Below, piece after piece: positions 33,814 through 41,325 of a stretch of 64,000 nt of DNA. The position numbers were made by a program, and so were the translations under genes. The DNA is from Micromonospora sp. DSM 45708 (GTDB lineage Bacteria; Actinomycetota; Actinomycetes; Mycobacteriales; Micromonosporaceae). The stretch spans positions 4,216,001 through 4,280,000 of the forward strand of contig NZ_CP154796.1 in assembly GCF_039566955.1 (NCBI RefSeq), in the 5' to 3' direction. The first letter of the stretch is position 1. Each line of letters begins with the position of its first letter. The notes under the pieces are model-generated. The model saw nothing but the letters and a program-made list of their open reading frames with translations, was not told the origin of the DNA and did not search any database.

Positions 33814-34218
33814 TCAGCGACCGCCGCGGGCCTTGCGGGTGGCGTTGTCGTTCGCCTTCTCGATCGCCTTCACCAGCTCCGGCTTGGTCATCCGGGAGCG
33901 GCCCCGCACGTCGAGCTTCTTCGCCACCGCCATCAGGTGGTCCTTGGTGGCGTTGGCGTCCACCCCGCCGGCCGTGGGCGCGCGCCGGGTCGGCCCACCG
34001 CCGGCGGCCTGCCTGTCGCTCGGCCCCTTGCGGCCCTTGGCCTCCCAGTGGTCGCCCACCTTCTCGTACTCGTGCTTGACCGCGGCGAAGGCGACGCGGT
34101 GCGCGCGTTCCCCCTCGCCGTACGTCTCGACCGCCGAGTCGTGCGTCTTCTCCCAGGTCCGCTGCGCCTTGGCCGGAGAGCGTTTCAACGTGCTGGGCAA
34201 CACCTCGCGCCCGGGCAT
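33814..34218 (-). CDS. ChaB-like protein with C-terminal Rho-N/SAP-like domain
   Basis: A 134-residue protein opening MPGREVLPSTLKRSPAKAQR, the ChaB domain (about 1-55), which is found in small proteins of unclear role once linked to cation transport. A flexible linker rich in Gly and Pro follows. The last 40 residues (KDHLMAVAKKLDVRGRSRMT) resemble the Rho-N/SAP helical motif that binds nucleic acid, common in actinobacterial ChaB fusions. GGAGG sits eight bases before the ATG. A sigma-B-like promoter lies upstream, shared back to back with the YihY gene. Confidence 0.85.
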   Translation of the reverse strand: MPGREVLPSTLKRSPAKAQRTWEKTHDSAVETYGEGERAHRVAFAAVKHEYEKVGDHWEAKGRKGPSDRQAAGGGPTRRAPTAGGVDANATKDHLMAVAKKLDVRGRSRMTKPELVKAIEKANDNATRKARGGR

Positions 34219-34254
34219 CTCGTCCACCTCCGTCTCGATCGGGTGTCAGTTGTC

Positions 34255-34279
34255 GTTCCCCCCGGTCCCGAGGACAAAC
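34255..34279 (-). promoter_or_regulatory. Sigma-B-type promoter of the ChaB-like gene
   Basis: Minus strand: GTTT (34279-34276), 15 bases, GGGAAC (34260-34255). It fits the GNNT-N14-16-GGGTAC/T pattern known for Streptomyces sigma-B with one mismatch at the T. The -35 lies in a perfect inverted repeat shared with the opposite promoter. The start codon is about 37 bases away. Confidence 0.5.
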
Positions 34280-34288
34280 CGGTGCACG

Positions 34289-34314
34289 GTTTGTCGATTT
34301 CCGTGGTGGGGTAC
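34289..34314 (+). promoter_or_regulatory. Sigma-B-type promoter of the YihY gene
   Basis: GTTT (34289-34292), 16 bases, GGGTAC (34309-34314): a full match to the Streptomyces sigma-B consensus. GACAAACCG (34273-34281) and CGGTTTGTC (34287-34295) are exactly inverted with a five-base spacer, putting the two -35 elements in mirror image. Confidence 0.55.
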
Positions 34315-34362
34315 CGCCCGGCCACGCCCCGGTGGCGCACCCGGCGCGTGGAGGAGGCGGTC

Positions 34363-35340
34363 ATGACGGCGACGACACCACCCACTGTCGACGGCGCGGC
34401 CCGCGCCCGCTTCCCCCGCCGGATGCGCCAGCTCGACTGGCGCACCTGGCGGGGCGTGCTGCTGCGCAGCGGGCAGGGCTTCGTGAAGGACAACTGCGCC
34501 GACTGGGCCGCCGCGCTCACCTACTACGGGGTGCTGGCGCTCTTCCCGTCCACGATCGTGGTGGTGGCCCTGGTCGGCCTGGTCTCCGACGGCCCCCGCA
34601 CGGTGGACACCGTGATCGACCTGGCCCGGGAGATCGGCGCCGGCTCGGTCGTCGGCAACGACGCGTTCGTCGGCGTGGTACGCACCGTGGTCGAGCAGCA
34701 GGGTCCCGCGAAGGCGCTGCTGAGTTTCGGTCTGCTCGGCGCGCTCTGGTCCGCGTCCGGGTTCATCGGCGCGTTCACCCGGGCCTCCAACGCGATCTAC
34801 GGGGTCCAGGAGGGGCGGCCGTTCTACCGCCTCCGCCCGCTCCAGATCGGCATGGCGGCGGTGACGATGCTGCTGCTGGCGGTGGTGGCCACCGGGCTGA
34901 TCGTCAGCGGCCCGGTCACCGACGCGGTGGGCGACCGACTGAACGCCGGCGGTCTGGCCCGGACCACCTGGTCGGTGGCGAAGTGGCCGCTGCTCGCCCT
35001 GGTCGCGATGACGCTGCTGTCGCTGCTGTTCTGGATCGCGCCGAACGTGCGGCAGCCGCGCTTCCGCTGGCTCACCCCGGGCGGCGGGCTGGCGCTGGTG
35101 GCCTGGGTGCTGGCGTCCTTCGGCTTCGGCCTCTACGTGGCGAACTTCGGCTCGTACGACGTCACCTACGGCAGTCTCGGCGCGGTGATCGCGTTCCTGG
35201 TCTGGCTGTACCTGTCGAACTGCGCGCTGATGCTCGGTGTGCAGGTCAACGCGGAGTTGCAGCGGGGCCGGGCGATACAGGCCGGCGTCGAGGACCCGGC
35301 GGAGCCGGTGCTGCCGCCCCGCGCGCCGGCCGGCTCCTGA
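34363..35340 (+). CDS. YihY/virulence factor BrkB family membrane protein
   Basis: A 325-residue integral membrane protein with six hydrophobic helices after a cytoplasmic N-terminus. DNCADWAAALTYYGVLALFPS, the central GALWSASGFIGAFTRASNAIY and the late GSYDVTYGSLGAVIAFLVWLYLSN are conserved in YihY/BrkB. The function is not firmly known; a lipid or small-solute export role is suggested. GAGGAGG lies five bases before the ATG. Under a sigma-B-like promoter divergent from the ChaB-like gene, suggesting stress expression. Confidence 0.9.
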   Translation: MTATTPPTVDGAARARFPRRMRQLDWRTWRGVLLRSGQGFVKDNCADWAAALTYYGVLALFPSTIVVVALVGLVSDGPRTVDTVIDLAREIGAGSVVGNDAFVGVVRTVVEQQGPAKALLSFGLLGALWSASGFIGAFTRASNAIYGVQEGRPFYRLRPLQIGMAAVTMLLLAVVATGLIVSGPVTDAVGDRLNAGGLARTTWSVAKWPLLALVAMTLLSLLFWIAPNVRQPRFRWLTPGGGLALVAWVLASFGFGLYVANFGSYDVTYGSLGAVIAFLVWLYLSNCALMLGVQVNAELQRGRAIQAGVEDPAEPVLPPRAPAGS

Positions 35341-35388
35341 ACACCGCCCGGTTCCGGGCCGGATGACCGGCTCCCCGGGCCGGCTCCG

Positions 35389-35413
35389 GTTTACCGGCGG
35401 TCACCCGGGGCAT
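35389..35413 (+). promoter_or_regulatory. Possible sigma-B-type promoter for DUF2795 gene
   Basis: GTTT (35389-35392), 15 bases, GGGCAT (35408-35413). The predicted start falls only a few bases before ATG 35423, so the transcript would be nearly leaderless, or translation starts at the in-frame ATG 35468. Confidence 0.4.
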
Positions 35414-35422
35414 CTCTGAGGC

Positions 35423-35839
35423 ATGGAACGTGGCAGCAGCAAGCACTCGCCCCGGGTCGACGACGACATGAGCAGCGAGGTCAGCGGCCTGGTCCAGGGT
35501 CCGGGCGCGGGCGGTGCCCGGGTCGACGAGTTCCGCCAGCCCGAGCCGTCCGGCGAGGACCAGCCCGAGGCCACCACGGCGCCGGCCGGCGACCTGCGCA
35601 CCGGCACCCCGCAGGGGATGAGTTCGGCGGACGTGGAGGCGCGCAGCCGCCTCGGTCGGTTCATCGGCATGGCGGCGCTGCCCGGCGACCGTGACGCGCT
35701 GGTGGCCAACGCGCGGGAGAACGAGGCGCCGGCGGACATCGTCGCCGCCCTGGAGAGTCTGCCGGACGACACGCGTTACCAGACGATTTCCGAGGTGTGG
35801 GCCGCACTCGGGCACCGGAACGAGACGACGCGCTGGTGA
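35423..35839 (+). CDS. DUF2795 protein
   Basis: A 138-residue protein with an unstructured polar N-terminus (residues 1-65) and a C-terminal helical DUF2795 domain: FIGMAALPGDRDALVANARENEAP then LPDDTRYQTISEVWAALG. The domain is usually 50-60 residues and its function is unknown; it occurs in stress-induced proteins of actinomycetes. It starts a run with the SRPBCC gene 56 bases on. The ATG at 35468 (MSSEVSG) is an alternative start. Confidence 0.82.
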   Translation: MERGSSKHSPRVDDDMSSEVSGLVQGPGAGGARVDEFRQPEPSGEDQPEATTAPAGDLRTGTPQGMSSADVEARSRLGRFIGMAALPGDRDALVANARENEAPADIVAALESLPDDTRYQTISEVWAALGHRNETTRW

Positions 35840-35894
35840 GCGGACCGGCCCACGGTTCGCGACACGACACCGGCGGAACAGGAGGAACCCCGAC

Positions 35895-36356
35895 ATGAGC
35901 GGCGTTATGGAACACGTGGATGTGGACGTCCCGATCCGGACCGCGTACGACCAGTGGACCCAGTTCGAGGAGTTCCCGCACTTCATGGAGGGCGTGCAGG
36001 AGGTCCGGCAGCTCTCCGAGAAGATGACGCACTGGACCGTGGAGATCGCCGGCGTGAAGCGGGAGTTCGACGCCGAGATCACCGAGCAGCTCCCGGACGA
36101 GCGGGTGGCCTGGCGTTCCACCGGGGGCACCCAGCAGGCCGGTGTGGTGACCTTCCACCGCCTCGACGAGGGGCACACCCGGGTCACGTTGCAGATGGAG
36201 TTCGAGCCGCACGGCGTGGTCGAGCAGGCCGGCGACAAGCTGGGCGTGGTGGACCGCCGGGCCAAGGGCGACCTGGAGCGGTTCAAGACGTTCATCGAGC
36301 GGCGCGGTCAGGAGACCGGCGCCTGGCGCGGCTCGGTCGACCGGCCGACCCCCTGA
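35895..36356 (+). CDS. SRPBCC family protein (cyclase/dehydrase-type)
   Basis: A 153-residue helix-grip protein: VDVDVPIRTAYDQWTQFEEF and a long C-terminal helix ending EQAGDKLGVVDRRAKGDLER. This is the COG5637/polyketide-cyclase-like subgroup commonly found with stress and envelope genes in soil actinomycetes; the ligand is unknown. ATG is preceded by GGAGGA at seven to nine bases. Likely cotranscribed with the DUF2795 gene, and followed by a terminator. Confidence 0.88.
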   Translation: MSGVMEHVDVDVPIRTAYDQWTQFEEFPHFMEGVQEVRQLSEKMTHWTVEIAGVKREFDAEITEQLPDERVAWRSTGGTQQAGVVTFHRLDEGHTRVTLQMEFEPHGVVEQAGDKLGVVDRRAKGDLERFKTFIERRGQETGAWRGSVDRPTP

Positions 36357-36377
36357 GCGTCACCCCCGCACGAACCC

Positions 36378-36407
36378 CGATGGCCGCCGCTTCGCCGGCG
36401 GCCATCG
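36378..36407 (+). terminator. Hairpin terminator
   Basis: CGATGGCCGCC and GGCGGCCATCG form a perfect 11-bp stem around an eight-base loop, 22 bases past the SRPBCC stop. Confidence 0.85.
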
Positions 36408-36423
36408 CCGTGTCCGGAGGTCC

Positions 36424-36448
36424 GTTTGCGATCATCCGGCCCGGGTAC
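36424..36448 (+). promoter_or_regulatory. Sigma-B-type promoter
   Basis: GTTT (36424-36427), 15 bases, GGGTAC (36443-36448), an exact match to the Streptomyces sigma-B consensus. The next ATG (36458) is nine bases on, implying a leaderless or near-leaderless message. Confidence 0.5.
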
Positions 36449-36457
36449 CGCAGGGGA

Positions 36458-36718
36458 ATGACCGACAACGACCGCCAGTGGCGCGACGAGGACCGCACTC
36501 CCCTGCACGAGTTGGACCAGGCGATCGCCCGGTCGACGCTGGACGGGCAGGCCGACGACGCCACCGGCAACGACGCCGGCGAGGAGGCCGCGTTCGGCCA
36601 CGGCCCGGAGGCGGTCGACCGGGGTGCCGGCGCGGAGGCCGAGCGCCGGGAGATGACCGACGCGGACCGGGCGTACCGGCCGTCGACCACCGGCCGGACC
36701 GGACCGGACAGCATGTGA
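36458..36718 (+). CDS. Small acidic hypothetical protein
   Basis: An 86-residue very polar and acidic protein (MTDNDRQWRDEDRTPLHELD) without hydrophobic segments. It is probably disordered apart from a short helix near residues 12-26. It resembles the small hydrophilic stress proteins common in actinomycetes, but I recognise no family. It sits between two hairpins and just behind the best sigma-B-like promoter in the window, so it forms its own transcription unit. Confidence 0.65.
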   Translation: MTDNDRQWRDEDRTPLHELDQAIARSTLDGQADDATGNDAGEEAAFGHGPEAVDRGAGAEAERREMTDADRAYRPSTTGRTGPDSM

Positions 36719-36723
36719 GCACC

Positions 36724-36759
36724 CCCGGTTCCGGGCACCGTCGAGTGCCCGGGACCGGG
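36724..36759 (+). terminator. Hairpin terminator
   Basis: A 15-bp stem (CCCGGTTCCGGGCAC / GTGCCCGGGACCGGG) with one T-G pair and a six-base loop lies just beyond the acidic protein gene. Confidence 0.85.
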
Positions 36760-36776
36760 AGCGCGCATCGACCGTA

Positions 36777-36793
36777 ACGACAAGAATTGTCGT
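36777..36793. repeat. Short inverted repeat, possible operator
   Basis: ACGACAA and TTGTCGT are perfectly inverted around GAA. It lies about 85 bases ahead of the small membrane protein start and overlaps no terminator, so it may be a repressor or activator site. Confidence 0.5.
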
Positions 36794-36878
36794 ACGGATG
36801 GCCGGGAAAACGGACAGCCCATCCAGAATCGGCCGAACGGCTGACGGCACTCCCCGGTCGGCGCGTAAGAATTTCGGA

Positions 36879-37094
36879 ATGGATCAGGACTCCGCTTTCC
36901 TCTCCAATCGTCAGCGCCGCCTCGCCTGGCTGGGCTTCCTGCTCGCCGCGGTCCAGGCTCCGGTCGCGGCGAAGTTCAGCGACGACAGCTCCTGGCTGTT
37001 CAGCGTGGTGGTCGCGTTGATGGTCGCGACCGTGATCATCGCCGACGACGGTGCCCGTCGCCGTCGCCCGGCCGGGGCCCGCTCCGCCGACTGA
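36879..37094 (+). CDS. Small two-helix membrane protein
   Basis: A 71-residue protein with two hydrophobic segments (LAWLGFLLAAVQAPVAA and SWLFSVVVALMVATVIIA) and a basic tail. Neither possible start has a ribosome-binding site. ATG 36879 is preferred because TAAGAAT eight bases upstream could be the -10 of a leaderless transcript. An ATG at 36798 would add 27 polar residues. The stop lies next to the stop of the convergent gene (TGATCA). No family recognised. Confidence 0.6.
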   Translation: MDQDSAFLSNRQRRLAWLGFLLAAVQAPVAAKFSDDSSWLFSVVVALMVATVIIADDGARRRRPAGARSAD

Positions 37095-37541
37095 TCACCG
37101 TTCGGCCGGGCGCGCCTCGTGCCCCGGCCGGCCCCGGCTACGGCGCCGTTCCTTCATCTCCGCCTCGTAGAGGTGCCGCCGGCCACCGACCAGCTCGTCC
37201 CGGGCCTGCCGGTCCACCTCCCGGAAGAGCGCGTGGTAGCCGTCGTCGAAGTCCTCGACGATCTGGAACGTCCACCGGCCGGCGATCACGTTGCGGCCGA
37301 GCAGGTCCCGGTCGATCCGCTCGGCGATGGTCGGGTGGCCGGCGGCGCGGAACCGCTCCACTGCCTCGTCCAGCATCAGGTCGGCGTGGCCGATCAGTTG
37401 GTGCAGCTCGTAGAGGTGGCCGCGGGCCCGCTCGACGCACTCCAGCGCCTCGCTGAGCTTGCCCAGCGCCTCGACCGTGGCGTCACTCACCCCGTCCGGC
37501 CGGCGGTGCGCCCGGTCCGGTCCGTCGACCTGCTGTCCCAT
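37095..37541 (-). CDS. Conserved hypothetical helical protein
   Basis: A 148-residue soluble protein dominated by long helices. LGKLSEALECVERARGHLYEL and HADLMLDEAVERFRAAG could form a helical bundle. The later RDLLGRNVIAGRWTFQIVED and DDGYHALFREVD segments look conserved in actinomycetes, but I cannot assign a domain. GGAGG precedes the ATG by six bases. The C-terminus is very basic, which might allow nucleic-acid binding. Confidence 0.7.
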   Translation of the reverse strand: MGQQVDGPDRAHRRPDGVSDATVEALGKLSEALECVERARGHLYELHQLIGHADLMLDEAVERFRAAGHPTIAERIDRDLLGRNVIAGRWTFQIVEDFDDGYHALFREVDRQARDELVGGRRHLYEAEMKERRRSRGRPGHEARPAER

Positions 37542-37705
37542 GGTGTGCCTCCGCGGACTCGGCTGCGTCGTCTGCGTGGTCCCTTCTGCCCCGCCGCGGG
37601 CGGCTCAATCCCGGGGGCGGAGGCCGGCCGGGTCGCCCGGACGAGCCGGGCATCGTCCGGTCGGCCGAGGCCGCCCCGGTCCGCGCGGGGCTAGCCTCGG
37701 TCCCC

Positions 37706-38068
37706 ATGCGCGTGCCGAACAACCGGGTCACGACCCCGTCCGCGGCGGTGGCCGCACGGTCGACCCTCACCACGCTCACCGCCGCCGTCGGCACCGCCGG
37801 CCTGGCCGCGGCCCGCCTGAACCCCGGACTGCTGGCCGAGGTCGACCAGCATGCCGCCGGGGTACGCGACAGCCTGCACGGCGACCGTCGCCCGCTGACC
37901 GTGGCGGCGCTCGCCGGGTACGCCGAGGGGCTGCGGGCGGCGGCGTCGGAGCAGGGCTGGACGCCGCCGGTCGGGCCGGTCGACTGGTCCGCGCCGGGTT
38001 GGCTGCTCACCCGACTGCTCGCGGTCTGCCTGCTGGCCCGCGCGCTGGACCCGCGCCACCTGGCCTGA
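37706..38068 (+). CDS. Small actinobacterial hypothetical protein
   Basis: A 120-residue protein beginning MRVPNNRVTTPSAAVAARST, with an N-terminal Ala/Thr-rich helix containing TAAVGTAGLAAARLNPGLLAEVDQHAAGV. Then a helical core follows and a weakly hydrophobic end LLTRLLAVCLLARALD. It does not look like a signal peptide or a full membrane anchor. I do not recognise the family with confidence. Transcribed alone with a terminator behind. Confidence 0.6.
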   Translation: MRVPNNRVTTPSAAVAARSTLTTLTAAVGTAGLAAARLNPGLLAEVDQHAAGVRDSLHGDRRPLTVAALAGYAEGLRAAASEQGWTPPVGPVDWSAPGWLLTRLLAVCLLARALDPRHLA

Positions 38069-38078
38069 GACAGCGGCA

Positions 38079-38100
38079 CGGGGCGCCCGCGATCGCCCCG
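38079..38100. terminator. Short GC hairpin between convergent genes
   Basis: CGGGGCG and CGCCCCG form a seven-base stem with an eight-base loop. Confidence 0.55.
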
Positions 38101-38126
38101 CGGACACCCCGTCACCCGTGCTGCCG

Positions 38127-38987
38127 TCAGCCGTTGGGCCGGCGGAACTGCTGCGTCTCGTCGCCCATCTCGCCCGAGCGGTAGGTGCCCGCTCCGGACA
38201 TCGACGACTGCGGCCCGGTCGGGGTCGGTTGTCCGCCCCGGTCGGCCATCCGCCGCTCGTAGTCGCCGCGGCCGGCCTGCTGCGCCTGCCGCTGCTGGCG
38301 GAACGCCCGGGACTCCTCGGCGGCCCGTTCCAGCCAGCCGTCCCACCGGTTCTGCATCGGCTTGATCAGACCACCGCCGACGCCGACGACCAGGATTCCC
38401 GCCACCGTGGCGAGGAACGCGACGAGCACCGGCGTGGTCACCGTGGTGGCGATGCCGACCTGGTTCAGCGCCGCGATGACACCGAGCGCCAGGATGAAGA
38501 CCGCCGTCACGTCGGCCAGCACCCGGCCGTACGAGAGCCCGCCGAGCGCTCCGGAGACCAGCTCCCGGACGGCGTTGGCGATGGCGGCTGCGATCACCAC
38601 GATGACGATCGCCACGAACGCCCGCGGCAGCCAGGACACCACCCCGCGGATCAGGTCGCTGATCGCGTTGGGTCCCCACACCCCGAAGGCGAACTGCAGG
38701 GTGAACAGCAGGACCGCGTAGTAGGCCAGTCTGGCCAGGATGTCGCTGGCGTCGTACTTGGTGCGTTCCAGGGCGCGTTTGATCCCGCCGCGTTCCACGG
38801 CGCGGTCGAAGCCGACCCGTTCCAGTGCCGCGTCCACGATTTTGAGGACGGCTCGGGCGATGAGCCAACCCACCACGAGGATGACGATGAACGCGATGGC
38901 CCTCGGTACGAAGAGCAGCACCGACCTCCAGAAGTCGGTCCAGGCCGCACTGATGTCGACCTGGCCGACCGCGAGGGTTTTCGGCAT
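38127..38987 (-). CDS. TM-helix-repeat channel-like membrane protein (CmpX type)
   Basis: A 286-residue protein with five or six membrane helices and no MscS beta domain. The repeats GWLIARAVLKIVDAALERVG and RVLADVTAVFILALGVIAAL follow the conserved TM-helix pattern (Pfam TM_helix) of small conductance channel-like proteins such as CmpX. A cytoplasmic tail from about residue 220 is rich in Gln and Arg. AGGAGG lies seven bases before ATG 38987. It may contribute to osmotic or membrane stress response. A possible sigma-B-like site (GCGT, 15 nt, GGGTAT) lies 36-60 bases upstream. Confidence 0.85.
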   Translation of the reverse strand: MPKTLAVGQVDISAAWTDFWRSVLLFVPRAIAFIVILVVGWLIARAVLKIVDAALERVGFDRAVERGGIKRALERTKYDASDILARLAYYAVLLFTLQFAFGVWGPNAISDLIRGVVSWLPRAFVAIVIVVIAAAIANAVRELVSGALGGLSYGRVLADVTAVFILALGVIAALNQVGIATTVTTPVLVAFLATVAGILVVGVGGGLIKPMQNRWDGWLERAAEESRAFRQQRQAQQAGRGDYERRMADRGGQPTPTGPQSSMSGAGTYRSGEMGDETQQFRRPNG

Positions 38988-39187
38988 GATGTCCCTCCTG
39001 TCGCGTGAACTGCGCCGCCCGCATACCCGGTGCTCTGGGCAGCACGCCGGGCCGGACCGGGGCAATTTCCCGACATGACCCGACGAACCGACTCTGACCT
39101 GCCCTAACGTCCACACAGCCGGCGGCTGGCAGCCGCGGTGGACGCATGATCGGAACCCCTCGGCCACGGGCCGGTTAGGCTGCGGTC

Positions 39188-41284
39188 ATGCCAGGCACCG
39201 TCGGTCGGATTCCCACGCCGTCCGCCCCCACTCCGGGAGCGACCGCCCACCCGTGGGCCGGCACGCCGCTGGGCGCCCCGGATCGCTGGGACCCGGCGGT
39301 CCGTGCCGTGGCGGACGTGGTGCTGTCCTCCCCCGTACCGATGGCCCTGCTCCTCGGCGACGATCTGGTCCTGCTCTACAACGACGGCTACGCCGAGCTG
39401 ATCGGCGATCGGCACCCGGACGCGCTGGGCCGGCCGGCGGCGGAGGTGTTCGCCGAGGTGTGGCGGGAGGCCGGTGCCGGCGAAGCGCTGGCGCGGGTGT
39501 ACCGGCAGGGCGAGCCGTTCCTGGAGCGGGAGGTGGTGCTGCCGGCCGACCGGCAGGGCGCCGGCCCGGCCGAGCCGGCGGTGTTCACCCGCGGCCACTC
39601 CCCGGTCCGCGACTCCACCGGCCGCATCGTCGGCGTGCTCACCGTCTCGGCGCAGACCACCCAGCTGACCCGGCAGTTGCAGAGCCTCAGCGACTTCGCC
39701 GCGGCGCTGTCCGGCACGCTCACCCTGGACGACGTGGCCCGGGTGACGCTGCGCTACTGCCTGCACTCGTTCGACGCCGACCGGGTCTCCTTCGTGGTCG
39801 ACGAGGGCGCCACCTGGCGGCTGGTCCGCCGGATCCGGGGCGAGCTGCTCGACGAGGCCGACGAGCGGCTGCCGCCGTTGTGGCGCCGGACGAGCGCCGA
39901 CGCGGCGCTGCCGTCGGTGGTCACCGCGCGCAGCGGCGTGCCGTCGTTCACCGCCGACGGGCAGCCGCTGCGCGACGTCGCGGCGGACCGGCACGACGAG
40001 AAGATCCGGGCGCTCGCCGCGCTGCCGCTGCGCTCGACCGTGATCCGGGGCGCGCTCACCGTGGGCTACCAGACACCGCGTCCCTGGTCGCCGGCGGAAC
40101 GGGCGCTGCTCGCCGCGTCCGCGGAGCTGATCGGCCAGGCCGCCGAACGGGCCCGCCGCTTCGAGACCCAGCACGGCACCGCGCAGTTGCTGCAACGCAG
40201 CATGCTGCCGGAACAACTGCCCGATCTGCCCCGGTTGCGCATCGCCGCCCGCTACGAGCCGGGCGTCGACGGCAACGCCGCCGGCGGCGACTTCTACGAC
40301 GCGTTCCTGCTGCCCACCGGCGCGCTCGGCGTGGTGCTGGGCGACGTGGCCGGCCACGACGTGCAGGCCGCCGCCCGGATGGGCCAGGTCCGTGCCGCGC
40401 TGCGCGCGCTCGCCCTGTCCGATCCCCGACCGGACGCGGTGCTCGGCGGCCTGGACCGGCTGGTGGCCAGCCTGGGCGTCGAGGGCGGCACGCACGAGCT
40501 CTTCGTCACCGTCGTGTTCGGCGTGGTCGACGCCGACCGGGAGCGGGTCACGCTGGCCAGCGCCGGCCATCCCGCGCCGCTGATCCGACGCGGCCGGACC
40601 GACGCCGGCCCGGCCGCGGAGTTCGTCGACGTGCCGCCCGGCCCGCCGCTGGGTCTGGGCGGCGTCCCGCGTACGGTCACCGTGCCGTTCCGCCCCGGCG
40701 ACACGCTGCTGCTCTACAGCGACGGCGTGGTGGAGCGACGCTGGCAGGACCTGGCCACCGGGCTGGCCGGGCTGGGCGCGGCGGTGAGCGCCGCGAGCGG
40801 CGGCGACCCCCGGGCGCTGTGCGCGGTCGCGACCGCGGCCGTGCCGGGCGCCACCGAGGACGACGTGGCCGTGCTGGCGGTGGAGCACGCGGTCCGGCCC
40901 AGCCGGTCGGCCGGCATGGAGGTGCCGGCCGAGCCGACCGCGCCGAGCCGCGTCCGGCACTGGTTGACCGCCCAGCTCACCGAGTGGCGGGTGCCGGAGG
41001 CGGTGATCGGCGCGGCGGTGCTCTGCACCAGCGAGCTGACCACCAACGCGCTGCTGCACGCCGGCACCGCCGCCCGGGTCGAGATCGACCTGAGCGCGGA
41101 GCGGCTGCTGGTCTCGGTCGCCGACTCGGGCACCCGGGGGCAGGTCACCCGCGCCCAGACCGACACGCTGAGCAGCCGTGGCCGGGGGCTCGGCCTGATC
41201 GAGGAGCTGAGCGACGCGTGGGGCACCGACCCGACCGTCCGCGGCTCGACGGTCTGGTTCGAGATCCTCATTCCGGCGGGGTGA
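39188..41284 (+). CDS. PAS-GAF-PP2C (SpoIIE)-HATPase stress regulator
   Basis: A 698-residue multidomain protein. A PAS sensor occupies about 30-155 (VLLYNDGYAELIGDRHPDAL), a GAF domain 165-325, and a PP2C/SpoIIE phosphatase 340-570 with GGDFYDAF, GDVAGHDVQAA and SAGHPAPLI as metal sites. The end (about 590-695) is an RsbW-like HATPase with TSELTTNALLHAG and SRGRGLGLIEELS. Such proteins combine anti-sigma kinase and RsbU/RsbP phosphatase roles in partner-switching control of sigma-B-type factors. The proposed partner sigma factor at 53670 is 12 kb away, so this is inference. Confidence 0.9.
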   Translation: MPGTVGRIPTPSAPTPGATAHPWAGTPLGAPDRWDPAVRAVADVVLSSPVPMALLLGDDLVLLYNDGYAELIGDRHPDALGRPAAEVFAEVWREAGAGEALARVYRQGEPFLEREVVLPADRQGAGPAEPAVFTRGHSPVRDSTGRIVGVLTVSAQTTQLTRQLQSLSDFAAALSGTLTLDDVARVTLRYCLHSFDADRVSFVVDEGATWRLVRRIRGELLDEADERLPPLWRRTSADAALPSVVTARSGVPSFTADGQPLRDVAADRHDEKIRALAALPLRSTVIRGALTVGYQTPRPWSPAERALLAASAELIGQAAERARRFETQHGTAQLLQRSMLPEQLPDLPRLRIAARYEPGVDGNAAGGDFYDAFLLPTGALGVVLGDVAGHDVQAAARMGQVRAALRALALSDPRPDAVLGGLDRLVASLGVEGGTHELFVTVVFGVVDADRERVTLASAGHPAPLIRRGRTDAGPAAEFVDVPPGPPLGLGGVPRTVTVPFRPGDTLLLYSDGVVERRWQDLATGLAGLGAAVSAASGGDPRALCAVATAAVPGATEDDVAVLAVEHAVRPSRSAGMEVPAEPTAPSRVRHWLTAQLTEWRVPEAVIGAAVLCTSELTTNALLHAGTAARVEIDLSAERLLVSVADSGTRGQVTRAQTDTLSSRGRGLGLIEELSDAWGTDPTVRGSTVWFEILIPAG

Positions 41285-41325
41285 GCCACGCGTCGGTCGC
41301 GTCCGGGCCGGGTAGGAGGCAGGCC

